DNA of 22,856 bases from a virus, in the IMG/VR virus record IMGVR_UViG_3300008107_003605, positions 1-22,856 of that record. The stretch is one strand, 5' to 3'. Both the position numbers and the translations under genes were made by a program. Numbering within the stretch: position 1 is the first letter of the stretch; each line of letters starts with the position of its first letter. Below are positions 22,661 to 22,856 of the stretch, in pieces. The notes beneath the pieces were generated by a model. That model saw only the letters and a program-made list of their open reading frames with translations, had not been told where the DNA came from and did no database searches.

Positions 22661-22856
22661 TTACTTTTTCTTGATACTCCAGAGCTTCTTCTTAGCTCCC
22701 TCCTTAATCATATCTGCAACTGCTGCCTCAATAGCGATTCTGACAGCGTATGTCGTAGGTTCATTTACAGAGTTACCAGCTTCAAACTCAACGGACTTAG
22801 TGCCTACGTCGATGAACTTGAATACGTTTGCGCCAGCTCCTGTGCTCAATACGGTT
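22661..22856 (-). CDS. csgG: CsgG-type curli secretion channel, C-terminal fragment
   Basis: Only the last 64 or so residues are in the window; the rest lies beyond position 22856, so a TTG at 22849 is not its start. The visible part NVFKFIDVGTKSVEFEAG, then NEPTTYAVRIAIEAAVADMI and KKLWSIKKK, matches the CsgG C-terminus from memory: a (V/F)F(K/R)F(I/V)D start, a G-x-x-x-NEP turn, a long helix of the periplasmic vestibule, and a Trp near the end. CsgG forms a nonameric lipoprotein pore in the outer membrane that exports curli subunits. The neighbouring curlin-repeat gene fits this job. The lipobox and beta-barrel strands are outside the window and could not be checked. Confidence 0.8.
   Translation of the reverse strand, partial: TVLSTGAGANVFKFIDVGTKSVEFEAGNSVNEPTTYAVRIAIEAAVADMIKEGAKKKLWSIKKK

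Overview
The window is part of a T4-like myovirus genome, probably a relative of the pelagimyophages and marine cyanomyophages of aquatic bacteria. Every supported gene is on the minus strand, so transcription runs from high to low coordinates. The anchor is a syntenic T4-type block: neck proteins gp13 and gp14, tail completion gp15, small and large terminase gp16 and gp17, tail sheath gp18, tail tube gp19 and portal gp20. I saw no tRNA, rRNA, CRISPR, integrase or insertion sequence. The host cannot be read from the sequence. The aquatic assignment rests on fibre styles, the curli-type cluster and the twitch radical-SAM gene, which I recognise from memory of pelagiphage-type genomes.

Region A (22856 down to 17446) is an accessory block transcribed toward the neck genes. 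It holds the C-terminus of a CsgG-type outer-membrane curli secretion channel, a secreted curlin-repeat protein, a FecR-domain periplasmic protein whose tail is itself curlin-like, an 87-residue protein with a T4 internal-protein-type capsid-targeting leader, a second short curlin-like secreted protein broken by a +1 frameshift, a CHASE2 periplasmic sensor, a class III adenylate cyclase catalytic domain in another frame (the two look like one gene that lost its transmembrane spacer), and a twitch-domain radical SAM protein. The genes are tightly packed (ATGA overlaps, 1-9 nt gaps, some longer overlaps), which suggests one operon for surface display, sensing and second-messenger signalling.

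Region B (17450 to 10234) is the conserved virion block. TATAAATA boxes, the core of T4 late promoters, lie just upstream of gp13 and gp18. A good intrinsic terminator overlaps the end of gp19, followed by a TATAAATT box before the portal gene.

Region C (10202 to 1) begins with the portal gene. Where T4 has the prohead core and protease genes (67, 68, 21), this phage has a fibre/host-recognition island: a collagen-like fibre, two short fibre proteins (one with an Mtd-type N-terminal domain), a coiled-coil protein, two fibres made from shared repeat cassettes, a 73-residue protein, and the first 1090 residues of a giant Ser/Thr/Asn-rich repeat protein running off the window. No stretch longer than 300 bases lacks a gene.

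The most interesting part is region A: an amyloid secretion line, two periplasmic sensor-type proteins and a cAMP-type cyclase inside a lytic-type phage genome, with two neighbouring frameshifts that are either decay or assembly error.
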